A stretch of DNA of 62,684 nt, taken from Oceanicola sp. 22II-s10i. Its GTDB lineage: Bacteria; Pseudomonadota; Alphaproteobacteria; Rhodobacterales; Rhodobacteraceae. The translations under genes and the position numbers were made by a program. Positions within the stretch are counted from its first letter, which is position 1; each line of letters begins with the position of its first letter. Where the stretch lies: the NCBI RefSeq assembly GCF_002210105.1, contig NZ_AQQU01000015.1:1-62684 (forward strand). The letters are read 5' to 3'. Of this stretch, positions 8,055 through 16,735 are shown one piece after another. Under the pieces are notes generated by a model that saw only the letters and a list, made by a program, of their open reading frames with translations, searched no databases and had not been told where the DNA came from.

Positions 8055-8702
8055 ATGACCGCTCTCAAGAAACAAACCCAAGCTTTTGAAAACGCTCAAA
8101 AGAAAGTCACGAGCCTGCTGGACGGCGAGCACGTGGATCTGTTCTCTTCGGGCTCCGCACCCGTCGCATCGGCTGACGCTCTTTCGGGTGACCTGATCGG
8201 CATGTTTTCGTCCGGTTCCGCACCGGTCGCCAGCTCCGCTCTGACCGGCGACCTAGTCGAAATGTTCTCCTCGGGCTCTGCACCGACCGCCTCCACCGCG
8301 ATCACCGGTGACGCCGTCGAAATGTTCTCCTCGGGCTCTGCACCGACCGCCTCCACCGCGATCACCGGCGACGCCGTCGAGATGTTCTCCTCGGGCTCCG
8401 CGCCGACCGCCTCCACCGCGATCACCGGCGACGCCGTCGAGATGTTCTCCTCGGGCTCCGCGCCGACCGCTTCCACCGCGATCACCGGCGACGCCGTCGA
8501 GATGTTCTCCTCTGGCTCCGCGCCGACCGCGACCACCGCGATCACCGGCGATGCCGTCGAGATGTTCTCCTCGGGTTCCGCACCGACCGCGACCACCGCG
8601 ATCACCGGCGACGCCGTCGAGATGTTCTCCTCGGGCTCCGCACCGACCAAGACCACCGCGATCGAAGGTGACGCGACCCACATGTTCTCGTCGGGTTCGT
8701 AA
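8055..8702 (+). CDS. FSSGS-repeat protein of unknown function (leader plus ten repeats)
   Basis: 215 aa. Residues 1-29 form a charged, probably helical leader (MTALKKQTQAFENAQKK...). The rest is ten copies of a 20-residue unit (the first spacing is 21) centred on FSSGSAP. The middle six copies read TAITGDAVEMFSSGSAPT almost invariantly. The first three vary (DLFSSGSAPVAS, GMFSSGSAPVAS, VEMFSSGSAPTAS), the last linker is TAIEGDATHM, and the protein stops exactly after the tenth FSSGS. There are no Cys, Trp or Tyr residues, no signal peptide and no membrane segment. The gene has its own AT-rich promoter region and is followed 66 bp later by an unknown gene coupled to a DMT exporter. Possible readings are a multi-core modified-peptide precursor, a beta-solenoid structural protein, or a scaffold of repeated binding motifs. 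I do not recognise a named family and assign no function. Confidence 0.88.
   Translation: MTALKKQTQAFENAQKKVTSLLDGEHVDLFSSGSAPVASADALSGDLIGMFSSGSAPVASSALTGDLVEMFSSGSAPTASTAITGDAVEMFSSGSAPTASTAITGDAVEMFSSGSAPTASTAITGDAVEMFSSGSAPTASTAITGDAVEMFSSGSAPTATTAITGDAVEMFSSGSAPTATTAITGDAVEMFSSGSAPTKTTAIEGDATHMFSSGS
8281..8640 (+). repeat. Six in-frame 60-bp tandem repeats inside the FSSGS gene
   Basis: The DNA repeats with an exact 60-bp period. Consecutive units from 8281 to 8640 differ at only a few positions, such as gcctccacc versus gcgaccacc or ctct versus ctcc before GCACCG. Flanking copies at 8101-8280 and 8641-8700 are more diverged. The period is a multiple of three, so frame is kept in any copy-number change. 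This looks like recent internal duplication or homogenisation of the central units. Confidence 0.9.
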
Positions 8703-8768
8703 GCCTCAGGTTCTCAGGTGCGGTTTGGGGCGGGCAGCCGCCGCCGCTGGAAAAACGGAGATAATCCA

Positions 8769-9857
8769 ATGACCAACGTCGTTCAGCTGACCTTCCCCAA
8801 CCGCGCCCGGACCCGCGCCGACCGCCTTGCGGCGCTTGCCTCCGCCTTCGCCGACGACCGCCGCTCGCGTGGCGACGTCTTCTGGCTCAAGGAGAATGCG
8901 GAGTTCCTGAACATCATGGAATGCACCCAAGCCGCGCCCGACGACCGGGCCCTCGAGGTGCACCGTGATTTCTACGACACGATCGAGAAACGCCTCGCCT
9001 TCTTCCCGCAGTATTACCGCTTCCTGCTGTCGATCTGTCTCGATCTCGAGGACCTCGGGATCGGCGGCGACAAGGGCAAGCGGCTGGTGCAATGGACCGC
9101 CGATGAGGGCCTAGCCGAGGCCGAGATGTCGGACCTCCAGCGCGCCGAGGCCCGTCGCCTGATGCTGCGTCGCGGGGTCGATCCGCTGGCCAGCGACACC
9201 GGTCTGGGCGCCCGCCTGATGGCATTCGCCGGACGCGCCGCCACCTTCGCGATGCCGAACAAGAAGGCAGCTTACGAGCTGACGCACACGATCTTCTACC
9301 TGACGGAATATGGCCGGAAATCAATGACTTTCGGCCCAGACGTCACCCGCAGCCTGTCCTTCGCCGGAACGCTCGCCTACCTTGACCAGAACGCCGACCT
9401 GCTGGCCGAAGTCTGTGTCGCGATGCGCTTCGCCGGACTCACGCCGCCAGCCATCTGGGAGGCGTGGATCACGGATCACACCGACAGCTTCATCGTGGCC
9501 TCGGGCGACCGGGCCGAGCCGGGCCGCGACGACTATCACGAATTCCTGGTCTGCACCTGGGCCACCGCCACGGCAGGGGCCGATCCCTTCGCCCGGCCCG
9601 TGAGCTTCGATCGCCTCAGCTTCCATGCTGCGCCGCGCCGGTCGGCCCCACTCCGGTCGATGAGCCAGACCATGCTCGACCTCGACAGCCGCTCGGGCGA
9701 CTGGACCCGGATGCGCGGGCTGATTGCCAACACGCTCGATCGCGACGCGATGGCAGTGCTGGAAGAGGCCGAGGCCGCCTGCACCGAATTCGACGCCTTC
9801 TTCGCCGGTTTCGCCCGCGCCGGAATGGCCAACCCATTGGAAAGGCTCACCGCATGA
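8769..9857 (+). CDS. Conserved-looking protein of unknown function, partner of the FSSGS gene
   Basis: 362 aa, soluble and predicted mostly alpha-helical, with no signal peptide or membrane span. I see no catalytic signature I can name. Notable segments are the N-terminal VVQLTFPNRARTRADRLAA, the motif DVFWLKENAEFLNIMECT (about 38-55), FFPQYYRFLLSICLDLEDLG, and a C-terminal DAMAVLEEAEAACTEFDAFF. The start ATG (8769) follows GGAGATAATCCA. A frame 17 codons longer exists but lacks a ribosome site. It lies 66 bp after the repeat gene and its TGA overlaps the transporter's ATG, so the two downstream genes are coupled. By position it could bind, modify or present the repeat protein; that is inference. 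Confidence 0.8.
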   Translation: MTNVVQLTFPNRARTRADRLAALASAFADDRRSRGDVFWLKENAEFLNIMECTQAAPDDRALEVHRDFYDTIEKRLAFFPQYYRFLLSICLDLEDLGIGGDKGKRLVQWTADEGLAEAEMSDLQRAEARRLMLRRGVDPLASDTGLGARLMAFAGRAATFAMPNKKAAYELTHTIFYLTEYGRKSMTFGPDVTRSLSFAGTLAYLDQNADLLAEVCVAMRFAGLTPPAIWEAWITDHTDSFIVASGDRAEPGRDDYHEFLVCTWATATAGADPFARPVSFDRLSFHAAPRRSAPLRSMSQTMLDLDSRSGDWTRMRGLIANTLDRDAMAVLEEAEAACTEFDAFFAGFARAGMANPLERLTA

Positions 9858-10783
9858 AGGCTCTCGCGATCAAGAGCGCGGCGCTGACGGGGATGGGACT
9901 CGTCCTCGTTTACACCGCGCTGATGTCCTCCGCCGATGCGATCACCAAGTTCCTCGCCGGCGGCTACGCGGCCCCGCAGCTCTACGCTGTGTCGGGGCTT
10001 CTCGTCGTCGCGATGAGCCTCGCCGCAGACCGTGCCCGCGGGCCGGATCGGCGTCAGGGCATGCGCACCGGTGTGCCGCGCGCCATGGCTTTGCGCAGCG
10101 TGATGACGGTGATCTCGGTCACCTGCTATTTCTACGCCTTCCGCCTGCTGCCCTTCGCGGAAGTCTTTGTTTTCATTGGGATGGTGCCGATCTTCGCCGG
10201 TCTCCTCTCGGGTCCGATCCTGCGCGAACACGTCCGCCCAACGGCCTGGATGGCGCTCGGTGCCGGTTTCGTCGGGGTGCTGTGCCTCTTCCCCGAGGGC
10301 CTCGCCAATATCCAGTCCGGCCACGCCGTCGCGCTCGCCGCTTCGCTGTCGGGGACACTCTCGATGGTGATCTCGCGCTACATCGGCCAGCGCGAGTCGA
10401 ACACGCTGGCGCAGGTGCTCTACCCGAACCTGACGCTTGCCGTGGTCATGGCCTGCGCGCTGCCCTTCGTCTGGAAGCCGATGCCGCTGACGGATCTCGG
10501 TTGGGCGGTGGCCTATGCGGGCCTGCTGTTCCTCGGGCGCTGGCTGCTGGTGGTGGCACTGGCGCGGCTGGCGGCCTACGTGGTCACGCCGCTGATGAAC
10601 CTGCAGTTCGTCTGGATGGTGGCCCTCGGCGCCGTGGTCTTCGGTGAAACCGTCAGCCTTCACCTGATCCTGGGGACGGCTGTGGTGATCGCATCCGGCA
10701 TCTACCTCGTCTACGACCGTATCCTCGCCGACCGTGAAGAAGTGCAGCGCGCGCCTGACGGGAAAATCATTGCAGCGGAGTGA
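9854..10783 (+). CDS. DMT-superfamily (EamA) transporter
   Basis: 309 aa, about ten hydrophobic segments in two EamA-type halves. The family-typical core is visible as ITCYFYAFRLLPFAEV-like residues (about 90-105), FIGMVPIFAGLLSG and, in the second half, VTPLMNLQFVWMVALGAVVFGE. The inner-membrane substrate cannot be predicted; many relatives export small metabolites or amino acids. The ATGA overlap with the upstream unknown gene argues for coordinated synthesis. An intrinsic terminator at 10868 closes this three-gene unit. In this context it is a candidate exporter for something connected with the FSSGS protein, but such transporters are common, so this remains a guess. Confidence 0.85.
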   Translation: MKALAIKSAALTGMGLVLVYTALMSSADAITKFLAGGYAAPQLYAVSGLLVVAMSLAADRARGPDRRQGMRTGVPRAMALRSVMTVISVTCYFYAFRLLPFAEVFVFIGMVPIFAGLLSGPILREHVRPTAWMALGAGFVGVLCLFPEGLANIQSGHAVALAASLSGTLSMVISRYIGQRESNTLAQVLYPNLTLAVVMACALPFVWKPMPLTDLGWAVAYAGLLFLGRWLLVVALARLAAYVVTPLMNLQFVWMVALGAVVFGETVSLHLILGTAVVIASGIYLVYDRILADREEVQRAPDGKIIAAE

Positions 10784-10867
10784 GTTGCCGCGCTGACCTG
10801 AGACAAGGCCCGTGTCAGGCGGGCCCTCTCCATTCGCCATGGACACTTCACGTGGCGATACGGATTG

Positions 10868-10893
10868 AACCTCGCGTCATGCGCGAGGTTTTT
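10868..10893 (+). terminator. Intrinsic terminator of the FSSGS-DMT unit
   Basis: 9-bp perfect stem AACCTCGCG / CGCGAGGTT with a 5-nt loop, directly followed by TTT. It lies 85 bp after the transporter stop and just before the convergent IscA-type gene. A smaller GGCCCG/CGGGCC hairpin lies at 10807-10825. Confidence 0.8.
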
Positions 10894-10908
10894 CCCGCAT
10901 CCCATTGA

Positions 10909-11232
10909 TCACATTGAGAAAGACGTCCCGCACCCGCACGAGCTGGTTGCGTTCGGATTGTCGATCACGAAGCGCGCGCCGATCAATTCGTCAGTGAAGT
11001 CGATCGTGGCGCCCGCGAGGAACGGCAGCGAAACGCTGTCGACCACGACCTTCTCGCCATGGCCCTCCAGCACCAGATCGTCATCCGCCGGTGCGTCCAG
11101 CGTGATCTCGTACTGGAACCCCGAGCAGCCGCCACCCTCGACGGCCACGCGCAAAGCCTGGCCCTTGGAGCCCGCTCCGATCTCGGAGAGGCGGTCATAG
11201 GCACGGTCGGTGACGCTGGGCGGCAGGTTCAT
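10909..11232 (-). CDS. A-type iron-sulfur carrier (IscA/ErpA family)
   Basis: 107 aa. HesB/IscA-type proteins deliver Fe-S clusters to apo-enzymes in the cytosol. The three metal-binding cysteines are present: Cys36 in GGGCSGFQYEI and Cys99/Cys101 in SSCGCGTSFSM. DFTDELIGARFVIDNPNA is the usual run before the C-terminal pair. Length is typical. No suf/isc genes are adjacent, which favours a stand-alone ErpA-like role, but I cannot separate ErpA from IscA on sequence alone. It is divergent from the dGTPase-like gene at 11337. Confidence 0.93.
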   Translation of the reverse strand: MNLPPSVTDRAYDRLSEIGAGSKGQALRVAVEGGGCSGFQYEITLDAPADDDLVLEGHGEKVVVDSVSLPFLAGATIDFTDELIGARFVIDNPNATSSCGCGTSFSM

Positions 11233-11336
11233 GGCAAGGCTCCGTTAAGGCGCATCTGCTTTAATGTCTCACATCTGCAATATAAGAGAGGCACCAATGA
11301 CCGGCAAGGAGGGGCGGAACGCCCCCGGGGACACAT

Positions 11337-12530
11337 ATGCGCGCGCGCTACGCCAGCCGCCCGGATCAGACGCGGGGACGCCTGATCGCGGAGGAGGAGA
11401 GCACGTTCCGGAGCTGCTTTCAGCGGGACCGGGACCGGATCATTCATGCCTCGGCCTTTCGCAGGCTGAAGCACAAGACGCAGGTCTTCGTGGAGCACGA
11501 GGGCGATTACTACCGCACGCGGCTGACCCATTCGATCGAGGTGGGGCAGGTGGCCCGCACCGTCGCGGGCGCGCTCGGGCTCGATCTGGAACTGACCGAG
11601 GCGGTGGCGCTGGCGCATGATCTGGGCCATCCGCCCTTCGGCCATACCGGCGAGGACGCGCTGGAGGAACTGATGGCGCCCTATGGCGGCTTCGACCACA
11701 ACGCGCAGGCGATCCGCATCGTCACCCGGCTGGAGCGCCACTACGCGGAATGGGACGGGCTGAACCTGACGTGGGAGACGCTCGAAGGGATCGCCAAGCA
11801 CAACGGTCCGGTTTCGGAACCGGTCCCCTACGCGCTGGCGGAATACAATGCGCAGCACGATCTGGAGCTGCACACACACGCCTCGGCCGAGGCGCAGGTG
11901 GCGGCGCTGTCCGACGACATCGCCTACAGCAGCCACGATCTGCACGACGGGCTGCGGGCCGAGCTGTTCTCGACCGACGAACTGGCCGAACTGCCGATAC
12001 TCGAGGATTGCTTTGCCGAGGTCGACCGCCTCTACCCCGGCCTGAACTACTACCGCCGGCGCCACGAGGCGCTGCGCCGGTTCTTCGGGATCCTCGTGTC
12101 CGACGTGATCGACGTCAGCCGTGCCAACCTCGCCGAGCTCGACCCGCAGGACGTCTCGGACATCCGGGGCGCGGGGCGGATGATGGTGCAGTTCAATCCC
12201 GCGCTGTGGAAGGACCTCAAGGTCATCCGCGAATTCCTGTTCCATCGCATGTACCGCCACCCCGAGGTGGTCGCGGTGCGGGAAAAGGTGACGCAGGTGG
12301 TCCGCGACCTGTTCCCGCTGTTCATGGAGCGGACCGACCTGCTGCCCAAGCAATGGCGCAAGGATGTGGAGGCGGTGGCCCGCGACGAGACGGCACTGGC
12401 GCGGATCGTGTGCGACTACATCTCCGGCATGACCGACCGCTTCGCGCTGCAAGAACATGCGCGGCTTATCGGTGTCGATGTGCTGGGCCCGCTGCGCAGT
12501 TCCGGTCCAGGGCGTCCGGGATTCGGCTGA
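11337..12530 (+). CDS. Deoxyguanosinetriphosphate triphosphohydrolase-like protein
   Basis: 397 aa. HD-domain enzymes of the dGTPase family hydrolyse dNTPs to the nucleoside and triphosphate. The RDRDRIIHASAFRRLKHKTQ opening is diagnostic, followed by TRLTHSIEV (first HD His), ALAHDLGHPPFGHTGE (HD pair) and ALSDDIAYSSHDLHDG (second Asp). The start at 11337 is the only in-frame start after an upstream stop at 11298-11300, and a weak GGGGAC precedes it. It resembles the short alphaproteobacterial branch often annotated as deoxyguanosinetriphosphate triphosphohydrolase-like. It is followed by a palindromic repeat cluster rather than directly by argS. Confidence 0.92.
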   Translation: MRARYASRPDQTRGRLIAEEESTFRSCFQRDRDRIIHASAFRRLKHKTQVFVEHEGDYYRTRLTHSIEVGQVARTVAGALGLDLELTEAVALAHDLGHPPFGHTGEDALEELMAPYGGFDHNAQAIRIVTRLERHYAEWDGLNLTWETLEGIAKHNGPVSEPVPYALAEYNAQHDLELHTHASAEAQVAALSDDIAYSSHDLHDGLRAELFSTDELAELPILEDCFAEVDRLYPGLNYYRRRHEALRRFFGILVSDVIDVSRANLAELDPQDVSDIRGAGRMMVQFNPALWKDLKVIREFLFHRMYRHPEVVAVREKVTQVVRDLFPLFMERTDLLPKQWRKDVEAVARDETALARIVCDYISGMTDRFALQEHARLIGVDVLGPLRSSGPGRPGFG

Positions 12531-12564
12531 CCTCAAACCGCATGCACGGGCGTGGCCTGCGGAC

Positions 12565-12738
12565 GCCTCCGGCGGGAGTTTATCCGGCCAGCTGAAGCGT
12601 GGGGATCAGGGCTCCACCTCCAGGCTTCATCTTGCCAAAAATATGCCCGCCGGAGGCTCCCGCACGCTCCGCCCGCGCGGGGTCTGGCACGGGACCGATC
12701 CCCTGCTTCATCTGGCCGGATAAACTCCCGCCGGAGGC
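12565..12738. repeat. Cluster of three 34-nt palindromic elements forming a 27-bp perfect inverted repeat
   Basis: The 321-bp gap between the dGTPase-like gene and argS holds no gene but three copies of a 34-nt element beginning GCTTCATCT and ending CCCGCCGGAGGC. Copy A (12565-12598) is inverted; copies B (12624-12657) and C (12705-12738) are forward. A and C match at 33 of 34 positions and their outer 27 bases form a perfect inverted repeat (12565-12591 with 12712-12738); B matches C at 27 of 34. Transcribed, A and C would make a long stem with B in the loop. Related elements occur at 32982 and 62625, so this looks like a dispersed REP-like family. Confidence 0.85.
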
Positions 12739-12851
12739 ATCAAATCTGTTCTCCGACAGCCGCCGCCCTTCTGCGACGCCACGGCGATGCGCGGATTGTT
12801 GACCTTGCAGGGCGACGTGATACACCGCGCGCACTCGAAAAGGACATGGCC

Positions 12852-14597
12852 ATGAACCTATTCACCGAGATCCGGGCGCTGGTGATTGCCGCGCTCGAGG
12901 ACATGCAGGCGGCGGGCGATCTGCCCGGCGGGCTCGACTTTGCCAACGTGGCGGTGGAGCCGCCGCGCGATGCGCTGCATGGCGACATGGCCACCAATGC
13001 CGCGATGGTGCTGGCGAAGCCGGCGGGCGCCAAGCCGCGCGATATCGCCGAGGCCTTGTCGGGCCGCCTGTCGGGCGACGCGCGGATCGAGAGCGTCGAG
13101 GTGGCGGGGCCGGGGTTCCTGAACCTGCGGCTGGCGGCCTCGGTCTGGCAGGACATGGTGCGCACCGTGATCGCGGGCGGCACGGATTTCGGCCGGTCCG
13201 ACATGGGTGCGGGACAGAAGGTCAATGTCGAATACGTCTCGGCCAACCCGACCGGACCGCTGCACGTCGGCCACACGCGGGGCGCCGTCTTCGGCGATGC
13301 GCTGGCGAGCCTGCTGGCCTATGCCGGGCATGACGTGACCCGCGAATACTATATCAACGACGGCGGCGCGCAGGTCGATGTCCTCGCCCGGTCCGTCTAC
13401 CTGCGGTATCTCGAGGCGCAGGGCCGCGAGGTCGAGTTCGCCGACGGCACCTATCCGGGCGACTACCTGATCGACGTGGGCCACGCGCTCAAGGACAAGG
13501 TCGGCGACGCCTATGTCGACGAGCCGGAAGAGGTCTGGCTTGAGGAGGTCCGCGCCTTCGCGACCGAGCGGATGATGGACCTGATCCGCGAGGATCTGGC
13601 GGTTCTTGGCGTCAAGATGGATGTCTTTTTCTCCGAGAAGTCGCTTTACGGCACCGGCCGGATCGAGGCGGCGCTCGAGGCGCTCAAGGCCAAGGGGCTG
13701 ATCTATCGCGGCACGCTGGAGCCGCCCAAGGGCAAGCTGCCCGAGGACTGGGAGCCGCGCGAGCAGACGTTGTTCCGCTCGACCGAACACGGCGACGACG
13801 TGGACCGGCCGATCATGAAGTCGGACGGCGCGTGGACCTATTTCGCCCCCGACATCGCCTATCACTATGACAAGGTCGAACGTGGCTTCGACGCGCTGAT
13901 CGACGTCTTCGGCGCGGATCACGGCGGTTACGTCAAGCGGATGAAGGCGGCCGTCAGCGCGCTGTCGGACGGGAGGGTCCCGCTCGACATCAAGCTGACG
14001 CAGCTGGTCAAGCTGTGGAAGGGCGGCCAGCCCTTCAAGATGTCCAAGCGGGCAGGGACCTTCATCACCCTGCGCGACGTGGTGGACGAGGTCGGGCCGG
14101 ACGTGACCCGCTTCGTCATGCTCACCCGCAAGAACGACGCGCCGCTCGATTTCGACTTCGACAAGGTGCTGGAGCAGAGCCGCGAGAACCCGGTGTTCTA
14201 CGTGCAATACGCCCATGCCCGCGTGCAGTCGGTGATGCGCAAGGCCGCCGAGGCCGGGATCGCCCATGACGATGCCATTCTGACGGCCGCGGACCTCTCC
14301 GGCCTGACCGATCCTGCCGAGCTGACGCTGGCCCGCAAGCTGGCCGAATGGCCGCGCCAGGTCGAGATTGCGGCCCGGACGCACGAGCCGCACCGGATCG
14401 CCTTCTATCTCTACGATCTGGCCGGCGATTTCCACGCGCTGTGGAACCGGGGCAACGACGATCACGCGCTGCGCTTCCTGCAGGAGGGCGATCCTGCCGC
14501 CACACAGCAGAAAATGGCCCTGCCGCGTGCCACTGCCGTTGTTATTTCGGCGGGGCTTGGTATTCTGGGCGTGCATCCGGCGGAAGAGATGCGCTGA
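12852..14597 (+). CDS. argS: Arginyl-tRNA synthetase
   Basis: 581 aa, the usual class I ArgS length. It charges tRNA-Arg with arginine in the cytosol. Seen: N-terminal Add1-type domain (1-110), [19 protein letters not shown] with the HIGH-equivalent HVGH at 138-141, [33 protein letters not shown] with the KMSK motif near 395, and a DALR-type anticodon-binding end ([11 protein letters not shown]). The start chosen is the second ATG, 12852 ([10 protein letters not shown]), because AAAAGGA lies 7 nt upstream; the ATG at 12846 is too close to it. It opens a run with the SPOR gene, nagZ, scpA and scpB. Confidence 0.97.
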   Translation: MNLFTEIRALVIAALEDMQAAGDLPGGLDFANVAVEPPRDALHGDMATNAAMVLAKPAGAKPRDIAEALSGRLSGDARIESVEVAGPGFLNLRLAASVWQDMVRTVIAGGTDFGRSDMGAGQKVNVEYVSANPTGPLHVGHTRGAVFGDALASLLAYAGHDVTREYYINDGGAQVDVLARSVYLRYLEAQGREVEFADGTYPGDYLIDVGHALKDKVGDAYVDEPEEVWLEEVRAFATERMMDLIREDLAVLGVKMDVFFSEKSLYGTGRIEAALEALKAKGLIYRGTLEPPKGKLPEDWEPREQTLFRSTEHGDDVDRPIMKSDGAWTYFAPDIAYHYDKVERGFDALIDVFGADHGGYVKRMKAAVSALSDGRVPLDIKLTQLVKLWKGGQPFKMSKRAGTFITLRDVVDEVGPDVTRFVMLTRKNDAPLDFDFDKVLEQSRENPVFYVQYAHARVQSVMRKAAEAGIAHDDAILTAADLSGLTDPAELTLARKLAEWPRQVEIAARTHEPHRIAFYLYDLAGDFHALWNRGNDDHALRFLQEGDPAATQQKMALPRATAVVISAGLGILGVHPAEEMR

Positions 14598-14676
14598 CAA
14601 TCGCACCGCCGCCGGGTCGAGCAGACGTCAGAAATGACCGAACCGGCACCGGGTCACTCCCGGCGAGCGAGGCGAG

Positions 14677-15732
14677 ATGGCACAGATACAGGCAGACCCC
14701 CGTGACGCGGGGGTTGAGGCAATCCCGATTGGAACCATAGTCAATGCGACGGCCGCGGTGCTGTCCCTGGCGCTTGTCCTCGGGGTGGGTGTCTGGGGCT
14801 ACAAGATGCTGGCGCGGGACGTTTCGGGGGTGCCGGTGATCCGGGCCGTCGAGGGCGACATGCGCATCCGCCCGCAGGAACCGGGCGGCGTGCCCGCCCC
14901 GAACCAGGGCCTTTCGGTGAACCACGTGGCCGGCGAAGGTTCGGCCCCGCTGCCCGACCGTGTCATACTTGCGCCGTCGGCCGCCACGCTCCGGGCCGAG
15001 GATCTGCCGATGGGATCGCTGCCCGAGCGCCCCGCCGTCAGCAAGTCGGCGGCCAAGGTCGCGACGGCCCCGGCCGCGGAAACCGCGACCGAGACGAAAG
15101 AGTCCACCGGAACCGTCGCCGAGGAAACCGATGGCGGGGACACGACAGTGACCCGCGTCGCGATGGAGAAACTGGCCGCGCAGCTCGCGCTCGGTGTCGC
15201 GCCGCTGAGCGACACCACCCCCGACGAGGAAGAGACCACCGCCGGGGCCGAGCTGGGTGATGTCGAGACGCCGGCCGAAAGTACCGCCTCGCTCGATGGG
15301 CTGTCCCGATCTTTGCGGCCCAAGATGCGGCCGGCCGGGCTCTCCGCGCTGCGACCCGCTGCGGTCACGGCGCAGGCTCTGCCGTCCGGTGGCAATTCGG
15401 CGATCGAAAACGCCGTCGCCGCCGCCGTCGCCACCAGTGCCGCGCCGGCCTCGATCGACGTGGACCCGGCGACGCTGCCGGTCGGCACCCGTCTTGCCCA
15501 GCTTGGCGCCTTCGACTCCGTCGCGGCGGCCAAGAAGGAATGGGACCGGCTGGACACGATCTTTGCCGACTTCCTCGAAGGCAAGGGCCGCGTGGTCGAA
15601 GAGGCCGCGTCCGGCGGCCGCACCTTCTACCGTCTCCGCGCCACCGGCTTCGCCGACCTCTCGGACGCCCGCCGTTTCTGCGCCGCCTTCGTCGCGCAGC
15701 AGACGGAATGTATCCCCGTCGTGTCCCGGTAG
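14677..15732 (+). CDS. SPOR-domain membrane protein
   Basis: 351 aa. One transmembrane segment near residues 22-44 (VNATAAVLSLALVLGVGVWGY) gives a bitopic protein with a long Ala/Thr/Glu-rich, probably disordered periplasmic stalk. A C-terminal SPOR domain (about 270-350) has RLAQLGAFDSVAAAKKEWDRL and RTFYRLRATGFADLSDARRF. SPOR domains bind denuded septal peptidoglycan, so a role at the division site is expected from the family. It sits between argS and nagZ, an order common in related genomes, and nagZ starts 6 bp after its stop. Confidence 0.9.
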   Translation: MAQIQADPRDAGVEAIPIGTIVNATAAVLSLALVLGVGVWGYKMLARDVSGVPVIRAVEGDMRIRPQEPGGVPAPNQGLSVNHVAGEGSAPLPDRVILAPSAATLRAEDLPMGSLPERPAVSKSAAKVATAPAAETATETKESTGTVAEETDGGDTTVTRVAMEKLAAQLALGVAPLSDTTPDEEETTAGAELGDVETPAESTASLDGLSRSLRPKMRPAGLSALRPAAVTAQALPSGGNSAIENAVAAAVATSAAPASIDVDPATLPVGTRLAQLGAFDSVAAAKKEWDRLDTIFADFLEGKGRVVEEAASGGRTFYRLRATGFADLSDARRFCAAFVAQQTECIPVVSR

Positions 15733-15738
15733 GCCGCC

Positions 15739-16734
15739 ATGGCATTCGGTGCCACGATCCTTGACGCCGAGGGGCTGACCCTCACCGCCGCCGAAAAGGC
15801 GCTGTTCCGCAGCGCCGATCCCTTCGGCTTCATCCTGTTTGCCCGCAACATCGACACGCCTGACCAGGTCCGCGCCCTGACCGCCGAAATGCGCGATGCG
15901 GTCGGCCGCGATGTGCCCATCCTGATCGATCAGGAGGGCGGGCGCGTCCAGCGCCTGCGCGCGCCGCACTGGCGCGAGTGGCTGCCGCCGCTCGAACATG
16001 TCGAACGGGCAGGGGCCCATGCCGACGAGGCAATGTATCTGCGGTATCGCCTGATCGCGGACGAACTGCGCGCGGTCGGGGTCGACTGCAACTGTGCCCC
16101 GCTGGTCGACGTCGCCTCTGACGAAACGCACCCCTTCCTGAGGAACCGCTGCTACGGCACGGACCCCGAAGAGGTCGCGGCGATCGGCCGGTCCGTCGCC
16201 GTCGCACACCTGGCGGGCGGTGTCCTGCCGGTGGTCAAGCACATCCCCGGCCATGGCCGCGCCGTGGCCGACAGCCATCTCGAACTGCCGGTGGTCGATG
16301 TCAGCCCGCTGGACTGGGCGACCTCGGACGCGGTGCCGTTCCGCGAGTTGAATGACCTGCCGCTCGGGATGACCGCGCATATCACCTTCCCCGCGTGGGG
16401 CGATCTGCCCGCCACGCTGCATGCGCCCATGATCGAGACGATCCGCCGGGACCTCGGGTTCGACGGCCTGCTGATGACCGACGACATCTCGATGAAGGCG
16501 CTCAAGGGCACGCCCGCCGATCTCGCCCGTGCCTCGCTCGACGCGGGCTGCGACGTGGTCCTGCTGTGCAACGCCGACCTGGAGACGCGGACGGCCGTCG
16601 CGGATGCCTCCGGCCGCATGGGACCGGAGGCGCAGGCGCGCGCCGAGCGGGCGATGGCCGCCCGCCGTGAACCGGACCAGATTGACATTCCCGCCATGGA
16701 GGCCAGACTCGCGGCTCTCTTGAGCGGGGGCTGA
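15739..16734 (+). CDS. nagZ: Beta-N-acetylhexosaminidase
   Basis: 331 aa, glycoside hydrolase family 3. It removes N-acetylglucosamine from anhydromuropeptides in peptidoglycan recycling. Diagnostic segments are PFGFILFARNI, IDQEGGRVQRL, VDCNCAPLVDV, the catalytic loop KHIPGHGR (167-174, His and the downstream Asp of DSH act in catalysis) and GLLMTDDISMKAL with the Asp nucleophile. No signal peptide is present, consistent with a cytosolic enzyme. It is one base upstream of scpA and in the same unit as the SPOR gene. Confidence 0.96.
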   Translation: MAFGATILDAEGLTLTAAEKALFRSADPFGFILFARNIDTPDQVRALTAEMRDAVGRDVPILIDQEGGRVQRLRAPHWREWLPPLEHVERAGAHADEAMYLRYRLIADELRAVGVDCNCAPLVDVASDETHPFLRNRCYGTDPEEVAAIGRSVAVAHLAGGVLPVVKHIPGHGRAVADSHLELPVVDVSPLDWATSDAVPFRELNDLPLGMTAHITFPAWGDLPATLHAPMIETIRRDLGFDGLLMTDDISMKALKGTPADLARASLDAGCDVVLLCNADLETRTAVADASGRMGPEAQARAERAMAARREPDQIDIPAMEARLAALLSGG

Positions 16735-16735
16735 C

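Noticed and set aside
8281..8640. CRISPR-like regular repeats
   Set aside because: The whole 60-bp period repeats with no unique spacers and lies in frame in a gene; no cas genes are present.
8096..8683. Open frame on the minus strand through the FSSGS repeats
   Set aside because: Because the repeat is 60 bp, any frame without a stop in one unit is open in all. It has no ribosome site and the plus frame has an SD, leader and clean stop.
8769..9857. Reading the 362-aa protein as a known peptide-modifying enzyme
   Set aside because: I see no radical-SAM CxxxCxxC, LanM/LanC zinc ligands, YcaO ATP motifs, protease triad or ATP-grasp motifs. It is left as unknown.
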